Shown one piece after another: positions 23,675-34,589 of a stretch of DNA of 64,000 nt; position 1 is the stretch's first letter, and each line of letters opens with the position of its first letter. Origin of the DNA: Sulfuricurvum sp. IAE1 (GTDB lineage: Bacteria > Campylobacterota > Campylobacteria > Campylobacterales > Sulfurimonadaceae); NCBI RefSeq assembly GCF_004347735.1, contig NZ_SLTI01000042.1, positions 248,001 through 312,000 on the forward strand, in the 5' to 3' direction. The notes under the pieces are model-generated. The model had not been told where the DNA came from. It made no database searches and was given only the letters and a program-made list of their open reading frames with translations. A program made the position numbers and the translations under genes.

Positions 23675-25837
23675 TTGGCAAAAGCGAAAAACAAGACCCC
23701 CGACGTCAAAAGCGTCCTCTCGACCCTCTTTGCCTCACGCGACCTTTCGGTCGTCTTTTTCGTCATGGCGATCCTGGCGATCATCATCGTCCCGCTCCCC
23801 AGCGCCGTACTCGACCTGCTCCTCGCGGTCGTCATCGCGATGTCGGTGCTGATTTTGCTGATCTCGCTCTACATCCCCAAACCGACCGACCTGACGACCT
23901 TTCCGACCCTGCTGCTCATCATCACCCTCTTTCGTCTCGCCCTGAACATCGCGACGACGCGGATGATCCTCAGCCACGGGCACGAAGGGCCCGAAGCGGT
24001 CAGTGACATCATTACCAGTTTCGGTAATTTCGTCGTCGGCGGAAACTACGTCATCGGGATCATCATCTTCTGTATCCTGGTATTGATCAACTTCATGGTC
24101 ATCACCAAAGGTTCGGGACGCGTCGCCGAAGTCGCAGCCCGCTTCACCCTCGATGCGATGCCCGGTAAACAGATGGCGATCGACGCCGACCTCAACAGCG
24201 GCCTGATCGACGAAGCCGAAGCCAAACGCCGCCGCGCCGAAATCCTGCAGGACGCGAACTTCTACGGGGCGATGGACGGTTCGAGCAAATTCATCAAAGG
24301 GGATGCGGTCGCGGGGATCATCATCACGCTGATCAACATCATCGGCGGCTTCCTGATCGGGATTTTCCAGTTCAACCTCGACGTCGCCTCCAGCGCCGAA
24401 ACCTATACCCTCCTCACTATCGGGGACGGTCTGGTGTCGCAGGTCCCCGCGCTGATCATCTCCACCGCGACGGGTATCATGATCACCCGCGCTTCCAACG
24501 ACGAAGGAAACTTTGCCGAAGGAAGCATCAAGCAGCTCATGGGCAATGCCCGCGTCATGATCATCGTCGGGTTCATCATGCTCGTATTCGCCGCCGTTCC
24601 GGGGCTTCCGACGCTGTCGCTCGGTTTTGTCGGAATCGTCTTTGCCGCGCTGGGATACGCCCTGCACAAGTACGAAAAAGGGGAACTCGTCCTCACCACC
24701 GCACCGGCCAAAAAACCGGGTGCCGCCCCCGGCGAAGAGGGAGCTCCCGCCGCGCCGCGCAAAAAGACCAACGAAGAGATCGCCAAAGAAGAGGAGGCGG
24801 CCCTCGAAGATATCCTCAAAATCGAGATGCTCGAGCTTACGCTGGGCTACCAGCTCATCCGCCTCGCCGACAGTGCGCAGGGGGGCGACCTGCTCGAGCG
24901 GATCCGCTCGATGCGGCGTAAAATCGCCTCGGATTTCGGCTTTTTAATGCCGCAGGTCCGTATCCGCGACAACCTCCACCTCAAGCCCAACCAGTATGAA
25001 ATCCTCCTCAAAGGGGTCAATATCGGCGACGGGATCATCCAGCCCGACCGGTTCCTCGCGATGGACAGCGGGATGGCCGTGGGAGAAATCAAAGGGGAAC
25101 CGACCAAAGAACCCGCCTTCGGGCTCGATGCGCTGTGGATCGCCCCCGAGCTCAAAGAAGACGCGATCATCAACGGCTATACCGTTGTCGACCCCGCCAC
25201 GGTCATCTCGACTCACATGAGCGAGCTGATCAAGAAATACGCCGAGGAGCTTCTCACCCGCCAGGAAACCCAGGCGCTCATCGACAAGATCAAAAACGAC
25301 TACCCGGTCGTGATCGACGACCTGCTCAAAGTGGCCAATATCGGTCTGATCCAGCGGGTTTTCAAAGCACTGCTTCACGAGCGGGTACCGCTCAAGGACA
25401 TGATCACGATCCTCGAAACGATCGCCGACGTCTGCGAATACACCAAAAACGTCGAGATCATCACCGAACACGTCCGTTCCAAACTCTCGCGGATCATCAC
25501 GCAGCAGTATGCCGGTTCGGACGGCATCATCCGGCTGCTGACGTTTGATACGATGAGCGAGCAGAAAATGCTCGAAAAAACAACCGAACGCGACGGGGTG
25601 CGCCAGCTGCTTCTCAATGTGGGCGAAATAAACAACCTCATCCAGGCAACCAGCGCCAAGGCGACCGAGCTTCTCCAAAAAGGGATTTCGCCGATCATCA
25701 TCATCGTCGATCCCAAACTCCGCCGCCCGCTGGCCGAGATTTACGAGCGCTTCAGCCTCGACATCATCACCCTCTCGCATGCCGAAATCGACTCGAACGC
25801 GAAATTCGAAGTCCTCGGTTCCATTTCGATGGAATGA
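23675..25837 (+). CDS. flhA: Flagellar export gate protein FlhA
   Basis: Inner-membrane component of the flagellar type III export apparatus. 720 residues: about eight membrane helices in the first 330, with the conserved PTLLLIITLFRLALNIATTR and the FHIPEP-type cytoplasmic loop MDAMPGKQMAIDAD-like region (DAMPGKQMAIDADLNSG), then the large cytoplasmic domain. TTG start with GGAAGAG upstream, three bases after the rrf2 stop. Confidence 0.96.
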   Translation: MAKAKNKTPDVKSVLSTLFASRDLSVVFFVMAILAIIIVPLPSAVLDLLLAVVIAMSVLILLISLYIPKPTDLTTFPTLLLIITLFRLALNIATTRMILSHGHEGPEAVSDIITSFGNFVVGGNYVIGIIIFCILVLINFMVITKGSGRVAEVAARFTLDAMPGKQMAIDADLNSGLIDEAEAKRRRAEILQDANFYGAMDGSSKFIKGDAVAGIIITLINIIGGFLIGIFQFNLDVASSAETYTLLTIGDGLVSQVPALIISTATGIMITRASNDEGNFAEGSIKQLMGNARVMIIVGFIMLVFAAVPGLPTLSLGFVGIVFAALGYALHKYEKGELVLTTAPAKKPGAAPGEEGAPAAPRKKTNEEIAKEEEAALEDILKIEMLELTLGYQLIRLADSAQGGDLLERIRSMRRKIASDFGFLMPQVRIRDNLHLKPNQYEILLKGVNIGDGIIQPDRFLAMDSGMAVGEIKGEPTKEPAFGLDALWIAPELKEDAIINGYTVVDPATVISTHMSELIKKYAEELLTRQETQALIDKIKNDYPVVIDDLLKVANIGLIQRVFKALLHERVPLKDMITILETIADVCEYTKNVEIITEHVRSKLSRIITQQYAGSDGIIRLLTFDTMSEQKMLEKTTERDGVRQLLLNVGEINNLIQATSAKATELLQKGISPIIIIVDPKLRRPLAEIYERFSLDIITLSHAEIDSNAKFEVLGSISME

Positions 25838-25874
25838 CGGCACCGACAAAGACTTACCCTAAGGAACGTATTGA

Positions 25875-26951
25875 ATGACTAAAACTTTTCACCACCTCTC
25901 CCACATCGATCTCGACGGCTACAGCTGCCAGCTTGTGATGGCCCAGACGCCGCACACGATGATCAGCTACAACGCCAATTACGGCGCCGAGGTGATGGAC
26001 CGTCTCGAAGAGATCATCGAGAGCCTCAAAAAAAACAAGCAGGAAGCAACGATCCTGATCACCGACCTCAACCTTTATCCCGAAGAGGCCAAATGGCTTA
26101 ACAATGAGGTAAACCGTCTCAACGACAACGGCTGGAACGTGACGATCACCCTCCTCGACCACCACGGCAGCGGCCGCGAAACGGCGGCGCAGTACCCCTG
26201 GTACTACCTCGACACCGAGCGTTGCGCGACAAAAATCACCTACGACTACGCCTGCGAACACTACGGACTCGAACGCGGCGGATGGCTCGAAGCCTTCGTC
26301 GCCGTCGTCAATGCGGTCGATCTGTGGAAACAGAACGAAGAGGCCGATTTCGAATACGGCAAGGTGTGTATGCGCCTCATCTCCGAAGCGCGTGAACTGA
26401 GCCGCGTCATGTTCGGCGACGAGGACCGCGCCTACAAACTCGCCCTCCTCGAACAGGCGGCACAGATGCGCGATCTCCCCAACGCCCCCATCGTTCTGGA
26501 CGAAGCGCTCCACAAAATGAAAAAAGAGTTTTTCAAAGACGGCGTCGACAACACCCTTGATAACCTCTCGACCAAGTACATCGTCGCGCTGCTGGGGACC
26601 AAACGCTCGGTCATGACGATTTATTACAAAGGATGGCGCGGTTTTCTCAGCTACGGCCTGGGGAATACGTCGATCATCGGCAACGGCTTTTTGACCGAAT
26701 ACCCCGATTACGATTTCATCGTCGACGTCGGAACGCGCGGAACGATGAGCCTGCGCGGACATAACCGCGTCGACGTGGCCCAGATGGCCGGCGAATGGGT
26801 AGGCGGAGGGGGACACCCCAACGCCGCCGGAGGACGGATTCAGGGTTTCAAAGAACAATTCCGCTACGACAAGGTTAAACGCCAGATGGAAGATATGCTC
26901 GCCAACAAAGAGGCGATGCCTGGAAAATTGCCACATAAGATTGAAGAGTAA
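25875..26951 (+). CDS. DHH-family phosphoesterase
   Basis: 358 residues. DHH motifs: HIDLDGYSCQ (metal binding), ITDLNL, TLLDHHGSG (the DHH itself) and the C-terminal DHHA1 GGGGHPNAAGG. This is the NrnA/RecJ-like superfamily acting on short oligonucleotides, cyclic dinucleotides or pApA; substrate not determined. AAGGA nine bases before the ATG. Followed closely by the ABC-F gene. Confidence 0.9.
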   Translation: MTKTFHHLSHIDLDGYSCQLVMAQTPHTMISYNANYGAEVMDRLEEIIESLKKNKQEATILITDLNLYPEEAKWLNNEVNRLNDNGWNVTITLLDHHGSGRETAAQYPWYYLDTERCATKITYDYACEHYGLERGGWLEAFVAVVNAVDLWKQNEEADFEYGKVCMRLISEARELSRVMFGDEDRAYKLALLEQAAQMRDLPNAPIVLDEALHKMKKEFFKDGVDNTLDNLSTKYIVALLGTKRSVMTIYYKGWRGFLSYGLGNTSIIGNGFLTEYPDYDFIVDVGTRGTMSLRGHNRVDVAQMAGEWVGGGGHPNAAGGRIQGFKEQFRYDKVKRQMEDMLANKEAMPGKLPHKIEE

Positions 26952-26969
26952 CGTTACAAGGATTCAATC

Positions 26970-28802
26970 TTGATTCAAATCAACAGCCTCACCAAAAGCT
27001 ACGGGGAGCGTATCCTCTTCGACAACCTCTCACTACGCCTCAACGCGGGGGACAAGGTCGGCTTCGTCGGCCGCAACGGAACCGGCAAATCGACGCTGTT
27101 TAAAATCATCCTCGGAGAAGAGCCCTATGACTCCGGCGAAGTGATCATCCCCAAAAACTACCGGATCGGGACGCTACGCCAGCATCTGCATTTCACCCAC
27201 AAAAATGTGCGCGAGGAGTGCGCGTCGGCGCTCAGTGCCGACATGGCACACGAAGTCTACCGCGTCGAAAAGATCCTCTTCGGCCTGGGCTTTACGCAGG
27301 AGGATCTCGACAAGGACCCCCACAGTTTCTCCGGGGGGTACCAGATACGCCTCAACCTCGTCAAGCTCCTCGTCACCGAACCCAACCTTCTGCTGCTCGA
27401 CGAACCGACCAACTACCTCGACATCGTCTCGCTCCGCTGGTTGGCCAGCTTCATCCGCAGTTTTGAGGGGGAAGTGATCCTCATCACCCACGACCGCGAT
27501 TTCATGGATTCGGTCACGACCCACACGATGGGGCTGCGCCGCCGTAACATCAGCATCATCCGCGGCGGCACCCGCAAATACTACGACCTGATGGACCAGG
27601 AAGACGAACTCTATCTCAAGACCAAAGCCAACCACGACAAAAAGCGTGCCGAGCTCGAAGATTTCGTCGCCCGCAACAAAGCCCGCGCTTCGACCGCCAC
27701 GCAGGCGCAGTCGAAACAAAAAGAGCTCGACAAAATGGGAATCATGGAGGATCTGGAGGGAGAAAAGAGCCTCGCATTCAGTTTCAGCTACGCCCCCACC
27801 CCCGCCAAGCTCGTCATGCAGGCCAAAGAGCTCTCTTTCGGCTACACCGAAAACGCCCCCCTCTTTCAGAACCTCTCGTTCGCCCTCGAAAAAGGGAAGC
27901 GCCTCGCCATCATCGGTAAAAACGGCAAAGGGAAATCGACGCTCCTCAACTGCCTCGCGGGACTGCTCACCCCAAGCGGCGAGGTCACGTTCCACCCCTC
28001 CACCGCCATCGCACATTTCGGCCAGACCAACATCGACCGCCTAGACAAGAACCATACGGTGACACAAGAGATCCAGAGCGCGGATGCGAGCATGAGCAAC
28101 GTACGTATCCGTTCCATCTGCGGCACGATGATGTTCAGCGGCGACGATGCCGACAAAAAAATCTCCGTCCTCAGCGGGGGCGAACGGAGCCGCGTCATGC
28201 TCGGCAAAATCATCGCCACCCCCGCCAACCTCCTCTTTCTGGATGAGCCGACCAACCACCTCGATATGTACTCCATCGACGCTCTTACCGACGCGATCAA
28301 ATCTTTCGAAGGTTCGGTCGTCCTCGTCACCCACTCGGAGATGATGCTCCGCGCCCTCGCCGACGCCCTCGTCATCTTCCGCGAAGGGAACGCCGAGTTC
28401 TTCGACGGCACGTACGATGAGTTTCTGGAGAAAATCGGCTGGGACGAGGAGCTCGACGATGCCCCCAAACCCGCCAAAGCGACCTCCAACACCAACAAAA
28501 AAGAGACCAAGCAGCAGCGCGCCGCCCTCGTGCAGGAGCGTTCCAAACTCCTCTCCCCTCTCAAAAAAGAGGTGGAAAAGTGCGAAAACACGATCATGGA
28601 GCTCGAAGAGAAGCTCAAAAACTCCCATGAGCTTCTAACGACCTATTCCAATCAGGGGGAGACCTCCAAACTCCTCGAACTCTCCAAGCAAGTCGGCGAA
28701 GACGAGAAGAAAATCGAGGAGCTGTTCGAGAAGCTCGAAACCGCGAGCGACGAAATCACCCGTATCGAAGCTGAATACGAGGCGAAGCTTGCCGAGCTCT
28801 AA
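26970..28802 (+). CDS. ABC-F family ATPase
   Basis: 610 residues with two ATP-binding domains and no membrane helices. Walker A: GRNGTGKST and GKNGKGKST; signatures FSGGYQIRL and LSGGERSR; Walker B LLLLDEPTNYLD and LLFLDEPTNHLD. The linker (about 230-290) is rich in Lys/Glu, and the C-terminus is a coiled coil (about 515-605). ABC-F proteins of this type act on the ribosome. TTG start with AAGGA upstream. The end overlaps the next gene by 14 bases. Confidence 0.92.
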   Translation: MIQINSLTKSYGERILFDNLSLRLNAGDKVGFVGRNGTGKSTLFKIILGEEPYDSGEVIIPKNYRIGTLRQHLHFTHKNVREECASALSADMAHEVYRVEKILFGLGFTQEDLDKDPHSFSGGYQIRLNLVKLLVTEPNLLLLDEPTNYLDIVSLRWLASFIRSFEGEVILITHDRDFMDSVTTHTMGLRRRNISIIRGGTRKYYDLMDQEDELYLKTKANHDKKRAELEDFVARNKARASTATQAQSKQKELDKMGIMEDLEGEKSLAFSFSYAPTPAKLVMQAKELSFGYTENAPLFQNLSFALEKGKRLAIIGKNGKGKSTLLNCLAGLLTPSGEVTFHPSTAIAHFGQTNIDRLDKNHTVTQEIQSADASMSNVRIRSICGTMMFSGDDADKKISVLSGGERSRVMLGKIIATPANLLFLDEPTNHLDMYSIDALTDAIKSFEGSVVLVTHSEMMLRALADALVIFREGNAEFFDGTYDEFLEKIGWDEELDDAPKPAKATSNTNKKETKQQRAALVQERSKLLSPLKKEVEKCENTIMELEEKLKNSHELLTTYSNQGETSKLLELSKQVGEDEKKIEELFEKLETASDEITRIEAEYEAKLAEL

Positions 28803-29502
28803 AACCCGCCTCGACAAGCTCCTCGGCTCGCTGGGGTACTGCGCGCGCAAAGAGGTTGCCGTACTCCTCAAAGAAGAGGTAATCACCCATATCGAAAACC
28901 TTCCCCTGAAACCAGACACCAAGGTCTCCCATGAGGAGATCCTCTTCGAGAGCGAACCCCTCGATCCGCCGCAAGGGATGGTGATTTTGATGCACAAGCC
29001 CGTAGGCTACGTATGCAGCCACGACGATGGCGAAGGTCGGCTCGTCTACGACCTCCTCCCCCCGCGCTGGCGGCTACGCGATCCCAAAATCTCGACCGTC
29101 GGACGCCTCGACAAAGAGACATCCGGCCTGCTGCTCCTCACCGACGACGGCGCGCTGCTCCACCGCCTCACCTCCCCCAAACACAAAGTGCCCAAAGTGT
29201 ACGAAGCGACGCTCGATAGAGCGCTCAAAGGGGACGAAGGAGAGATTTTCGCCTCGGGGACGCTGATCCTGAACGGCGAAAAAACCCCGTGCCTCCCTGC
29301 CAAACTCACCGTGATCGATGACACCCACGTCACGCTGGAGATCATCGAGGGGCGCTACCATCAGGTGCGCCGCATGTTCGCGGCGGTAGGGAATCATGTC
29401 ACGGCACTGCACCGCTCCAGCTTCGGGAATCTGACGCTGGGGGATTTGAAGCCGGGGGAATATCAGGTTATCGATCCCTTGAATCTGGCAAAATCTTCCT
29501 GA
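28789..29502 (+). CDS. RsuA/RluB-family pseudouridine synthase
   Basis: 237 residues: an N-terminal S4 domain (TRLDKLLGSLGYCARKEV) and a catalytic domain with the active Asp in VGRLDKETSGLLLLT, plus EGRYHQVRRMFAAVG. Modifies 16S or 23S rRNA; position unknown. TTG start inside the end of the ABC-F gene. Confidence 0.92.
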   Translation: MPSSKTRLDKLLGSLGYCARKEVAVLLKEEVITHIENLPLKPDTKVSHEEILFESEPLDPPQGMVILMHKPVGYVCSHDDGEGRLVYDLLPPRWRLRDPKISTVGRLDKETSGLLLLTDDGALLHRLTSPKHKVPKVYEATLDRALKGDEGEIFASGTLILNGEKTPCLPAKLTVIDDTHVTLEIIEGRYHQVRRMFAAVGNHVTALHRSSFGNLTLGDLKPGEYQVIDPLNLAKSS

Positions 29503-31800
<2,298 letters not shown>

Positions 31801-31909
31801 CTTGTCCCCCTTTCGTTGATTTGGAAAACTTATACATTTACCTCGATTTCATACCATTGTAGCACTTTTACGCGCCGCGCAATACGAACCGTATGTTAAT
31901 ATCGGTACA

Positions 31910-32629
31910 ATGGCACATACTATTTTCGGAGCGATAAACCGTTTGGAAGCGCATCTCTCAGCCGTCCGTATCGTCCATGAAAACGACCGTTTCGTCGTCG
32001 CCGCCAAGCCGGAGGGGGTCAATTTCCACTCCGAAGAGGAGGCGGGATTCGTCGTTCGCTTGAGCGAGCAGCTGGGCCAGTCCCTCTTTAGCGTCCACCG
32101 TCTCGACAAAATGACCTCTGGGCTGCTGATACTCGCCAAAAGTCCCGAAGCGGCGGCGGAGTTCACCCGTATGTTCGAGTCCAGAGAAATCGAGAAATAC
32201 TACCTCGCCATCAGCACCCGCAAACCGAAGAAAAAACAGGGGTGGGTCAAAGGGGACATGGGCAAGGCGCGCCGGGGGGACTACAAGCTCCTCACGACGA
32301 TGACCAACCCTGCGATCACCCAGTTCATCAGCGCCTCGCTCCGCCCCAACGAGCGGGTTTTCCTCGTCAAGCCCCATACGGGCAAAACCCACCAGATCCG
32401 CGTCGCCCTCAAATCGCTCGGCTCACCCTGTGCTGGCGACGAGCGCTACGCCGCCGCCGATGATGCCCGTAAAGAAGATCGGGGCTATCTGCACGCCTAC
32501 GCGCTGCGCTTTACGTTCGGAGGTGAGGAGTTTTCGTTCGTCCTCCCCCCAGAGGAAGGGGAGCGGTTTACGAGTGCGGAGATAAAAGAGCGATTAAGCC
32601 AATGGAGCGAACCGTGGAACCTCTTTTGA
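31910..32629 (+). CDS. RluA-family pseudouridine synthase, short form
   Basis: 239 residues without an S4 domain. Catalytic Asp in VHRLDKMTSGLLILAKS; KTHQIRVALKSLG is the second motif. RNA target unknown. The ATG has no Shine-Dalgarno and lies close to a TTAATAT box, so the message may have a very short leader. Overlaps ogt by 28 bases. Confidence 0.9.
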   Translation: MAHTIFGAINRLEAHLSAVRIVHENDRFVVAAKPEGVNFHSEEEAGFVVRLSEQLGQSLFSVHRLDKMTSGLLILAKSPEAAAEFTRMFESREIEKYYLAISTRKPKKKQGWVKGDMGKARRGDYKLLTTMTNPAITQFISASLRPNERVFLVKPHTGKTHQIRVALKSLGSPCAGDERYAAADDARKEDRGYLHAYALRFTFGGEEFSFVLPPEEGERFTSAEIKERLSQWSEPWNLF

Positions 32630-33087
32630 ACCGACTGATCGACACACCGCTGGGATCGATGATCGCTGCCACCGACGGCGATGCGATCGTCTCGCTCGAT
32701 TTCGCCGATGAGGCACCAGACTTCCCAAACTCCGATCATCCCCTGCTGCTGCGCCTCGAAAAAGAGCTGGGGGAGTATTTCGCAGGCAAGCGGCGCACCT
32801 TTGACCTTCCCCTCGCCCCCCGCGGGACGCCGTTTCAGCTCGCGGTTTGGGAGAGGCTGCGAACGATCCCTTACGGTGAAACGATCTCGTATGCACAAGA
32901 GGCCGAAAGACTCGGCAACCCCAAAGCGGTCCGCGCCGTGGCCAGCGCCAACGGCCGCAACCCGATCAGCATCCTCATCCCCTGCCACCGCGTCATCGCC
33001 ACGGGAGGCGGGCTGGGCGGATACAGCGGCGGCGTGGAGAAAAAAGCATTTCTCCTAGCGCTGGAACGGCATCCAAAATCACGGTAA
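32602..33087 (+). CDS. ogt: Methylated-DNA-protein cysteine methyltransferase
   Basis: 161 residues. Suicide repair enzyme for O6-alkylguanine; the acceptor Cys is in ILIPCHRVIA, preceded by the helix-turn-helix (GETISYAQEAERLGNPKAVR) and followed by LGGYSGGVEKK. N-terminal domain is short, as in Ogt-type proteins. Starts within the pseudouridine synthase gene. Confidence 0.94.
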   Translation: MERTVEPLLNRLIDTPLGSMIAATDGDAIVSLDFADEAPDFPNSDHPLLLRLEKELGEYFAGKRRTFDLPLAPRGTPFQLAVWERLRTIPYGETISYAQEAERLGNPKAVRAVASANGRNPISILIPCHRVIATGGGLGGYSGGVEKKAFLLALERHPKSR

Positions 33088-33115
33088 AATACTCCAAACC
33101 CTACAAGGAGCATCC

Positions 33116-33655
33116 ATGATGCGTCTCTCTACCCTATTTGCCGGCGTGTTGCTCGCCTCATCCCTCGATGCAGGCGAATTTACCCTCCGCAGCCACGACC
33201 TCGCCGGACAACTGACCAAAACACAGGAGTTTTCGGGCTTCGGCTGCGACGGGAAAAACATCTCTCCCGAACTCCACTGGAGCGACGCCCCCAAAGGGAC
33301 CAAGAGCTTCGCGGTGACCGTCTACGATCCCGACGCCCCTACGGGGAGCGGATGGTGGCACTGGGTCGTTTTTAACATCCCCGCCTCCGTGACCTCCCTC
33401 CCCGCCGATTTCGGCAACACGGCGAAAAAACAGCCCATCAGCGCGGTGCAGAGTATCACCGACTTCGGCAAAACCGGATTCGGCGGCGCCTGCCCCCCCG
33501 TCGGCGACCGTCCCCACCGCTACATGTTCACCGTCCATGCCCTGAACGTCGATCATCTCGATCTGGACGAAAAAGCCTCTCCCGCCCTCGTAGGATACAT
33601 GCTGACGATGCACACGATCGCCAAATCGACCCTCGTGTCGTATTACGGCCGCTGA
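33116..33655 (+). CDS. Periplasmic YbhB/YbcL (PEBP) protein
   Basis: 179 residues with a signal peptide (MMRLSTLFAGVLLASSLDA) and the phosphatidylethanolamine-binding-protein fold: GKNISPELHWSDAPKGTKSF, VYDPDAP, WWHWVVFNIP, and GACPPVGDRPHRYMFTVHAL. Ligand and role unknown. AAGGAGCATCC precedes the ATG. Last native gene before the BrnT cassette. Confidence 0.93.
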   Translation: MMRLSTLFAGVLLASSLDAGEFTLRSHDLAGQLTKTQEFSGFGCDGKNISPELHWSDAPKGTKSFAVTVYDPDAPTGSGWWHWVVFNIPASVTSLPADFGNTAKKQPISAVQSITDFGKTGFGGACPPVGDRPHRYMFTVHALNVDHLDLDEKASPALVGYMLTMHTIAKSTLVSYYGR

Positions 33656-33673
33656 TCCGGTACTACTGGATGA

Positions 33674-33744
33674 TTCCTCGTTCCGAACGTCCTCGTTTGG
33701 AATGCAAATAGACACTCTTAAGCTGGAGGTTGGGAGCGAGACAA
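33674..33744 (+). repeat. Left copy of a double-hairpin direct repeat
   Basis: About 71 bp. Aligns with 34424-34496 over its full length with only scattered differences (shared AACGTCCTC, AGACACTC, AAGCTGGAG, GAGACAA). This copy is more degenerate: its second hairpin has lost pairing. It marks one edge of the low-GC cassette. Confidence 0.75.
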
Positions 33745-33808
33745 AATTCACGGATAAAGAGATTATAAGTATAAAAAGTGAAGATTCAATCTAACAAATC
33801 AGTGGAGT

Positions 33809-33839
33809 CAATCAAAAACCCAAAGGGAGCTTTTGATTG
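33809..33839 (+). other. Perfect 9-bp inverted repeat upstream of the BrnT-like gene
   Basis: CAATCAAAA (33809-33817) and TTTTGATTG (33831-33839), 13-base loop, extended by GAG/CTC across a bulge. It ends 34 bases before the ATG, a place suited to autoregulation or an operator. Confidence 0.45.
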
Positions 33840-33873
33840 CTCATTTTAAACATTAGAATGACAAGGATATATA

Positions 33874-34413
33874 ATGAGCACGTGTTCCAATTGTACTTTT
33901 CTTCTTAACTTCCGAGGTAGCCCTTTCAGTATGCCTGATGGTATTCTTACTCGCTGTGGCAAAGAGTCACGGGCACTGGAAGGTGATTGGCCCCCTCCCA
34001 TTAATCAGCCGGAAGTTGAATCATGTTCCTTATTTATCCCTTATGATTCTACAAGGCCAAAATGGGAATGGGATGAAAAAAAGAACAAGATAAATTCTGA
34101 AAAACATGGCATCGATTTCAATGAGGCAGTACAAGCTTGTGATGCTGATCCAAAAGCACTTCGAATCCCAGCACCAAAACCAGATACACAATGGGAAAAG
34201 CTTGAGGGATTGAACTTTGACGAGCTTGGCATTGATAAGAATAAAGGTAATCTTGACCCGGTACGAGATTGGTATTTATTCTCACATTGGGATAAAGTGT
34301 GGAAAATGGTAACTACTCTAAGAGGAGAACAGGGCTTAATGACTCAACGAATTATATCGGTTCATCGTGCAAAGCCAGATGAAGAAGAATTGTACAAAAC
34401 AGGGTTTCAATAG
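33874..34413 (+). CDS. BrnT-like toxin domain protein with Cys-rich N-terminus
   Basis: 179 residues, markedly AT-richer than its surroundings. Residues 61-176 follow the BrnT ribonuclease-toxin pattern: KWEWDEKKNKINSEKHGIDF, an Asp-rich turn, then TQRIISVHRAKPDEEELY. There is an insertion of about 30 residues in the middle (about 100-130). Residues 1-58 hold Cys4, Cys7, Cys28 and Cys51, a possible zinc site not usual for BrnT. No BrnA-like antitoxin lies beside it. AAGGATATATA precedes the ATG. Flanked by direct hairpin repeats, so probably a mobile cassette. Confidence 0.7.
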   Translation: MSTCSNCTFLLNFRGSPFSMPDGILTRCGKESRALEGDWPPPINQPEVESCSLFIPYDSTRPKWEWDEKKNKINSEKHGIDFNEAVQACDADPKALRIPAPKPDTQWEKLEGLNFDELGIDKNKGNLDPVRDWYLFSHWDKVWKMVTTLRGEQGLMTQRIISVHRAKPDEEELYKTGFQ

Positions 34414-34423
34414 ATAATAACAA

Positions 34424-34496
34424 TTCCCCTCATCCCCAACGTCCTCATTGGGAACGCAGATAGACACTCCCAAGCTGGAGCTTGGGAGTGAGACAA
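34424..34496 (+). repeat. Right copy of the double-hairpin direct repeat
   Basis: 73 bp with two hairpins: CCCCAACGTCCTCATTGGG and ACTCCCAAGCTGGAGCTTGG (continuing GAGT). It starts 10 bases after the stop of the BrnT-like gene, in the same orientation as the left copy. Confidence 0.8.
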
Positions 34497-34589
34497 TCAT
34501 GGTGTACAGCTCCATTAAAGCCGTTTGACTGATTTATTATCCATCCCGCGCTACACTTCCATCCATCAAACTGACAAAGGCATATTCTC

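Larger units (their letters stand above)
33674..34496. mobile_element. Single-gene cassette bounded by direct hairpin repeats
   Basis: About 820 bp of low-GC DNA inserted between two high-GC native genes, with one ORF and a repeat at each end in the same orientation. No transposase or integrase is inside. The unit resembles a repeat-mobilised gene cassette; the mechanism is unknown. Confidence 0.6.

Noticed and set aside
33674-34496. Integron gene cassette with attC sites
   Set aside because: The repeats lack the RYYYAAC / GTTRRRY core boxes and no integron integrase is present.
33674-34496. CRISPR array
   Set aside because: Only two copies, about 680 bases apart, with a gene between them.
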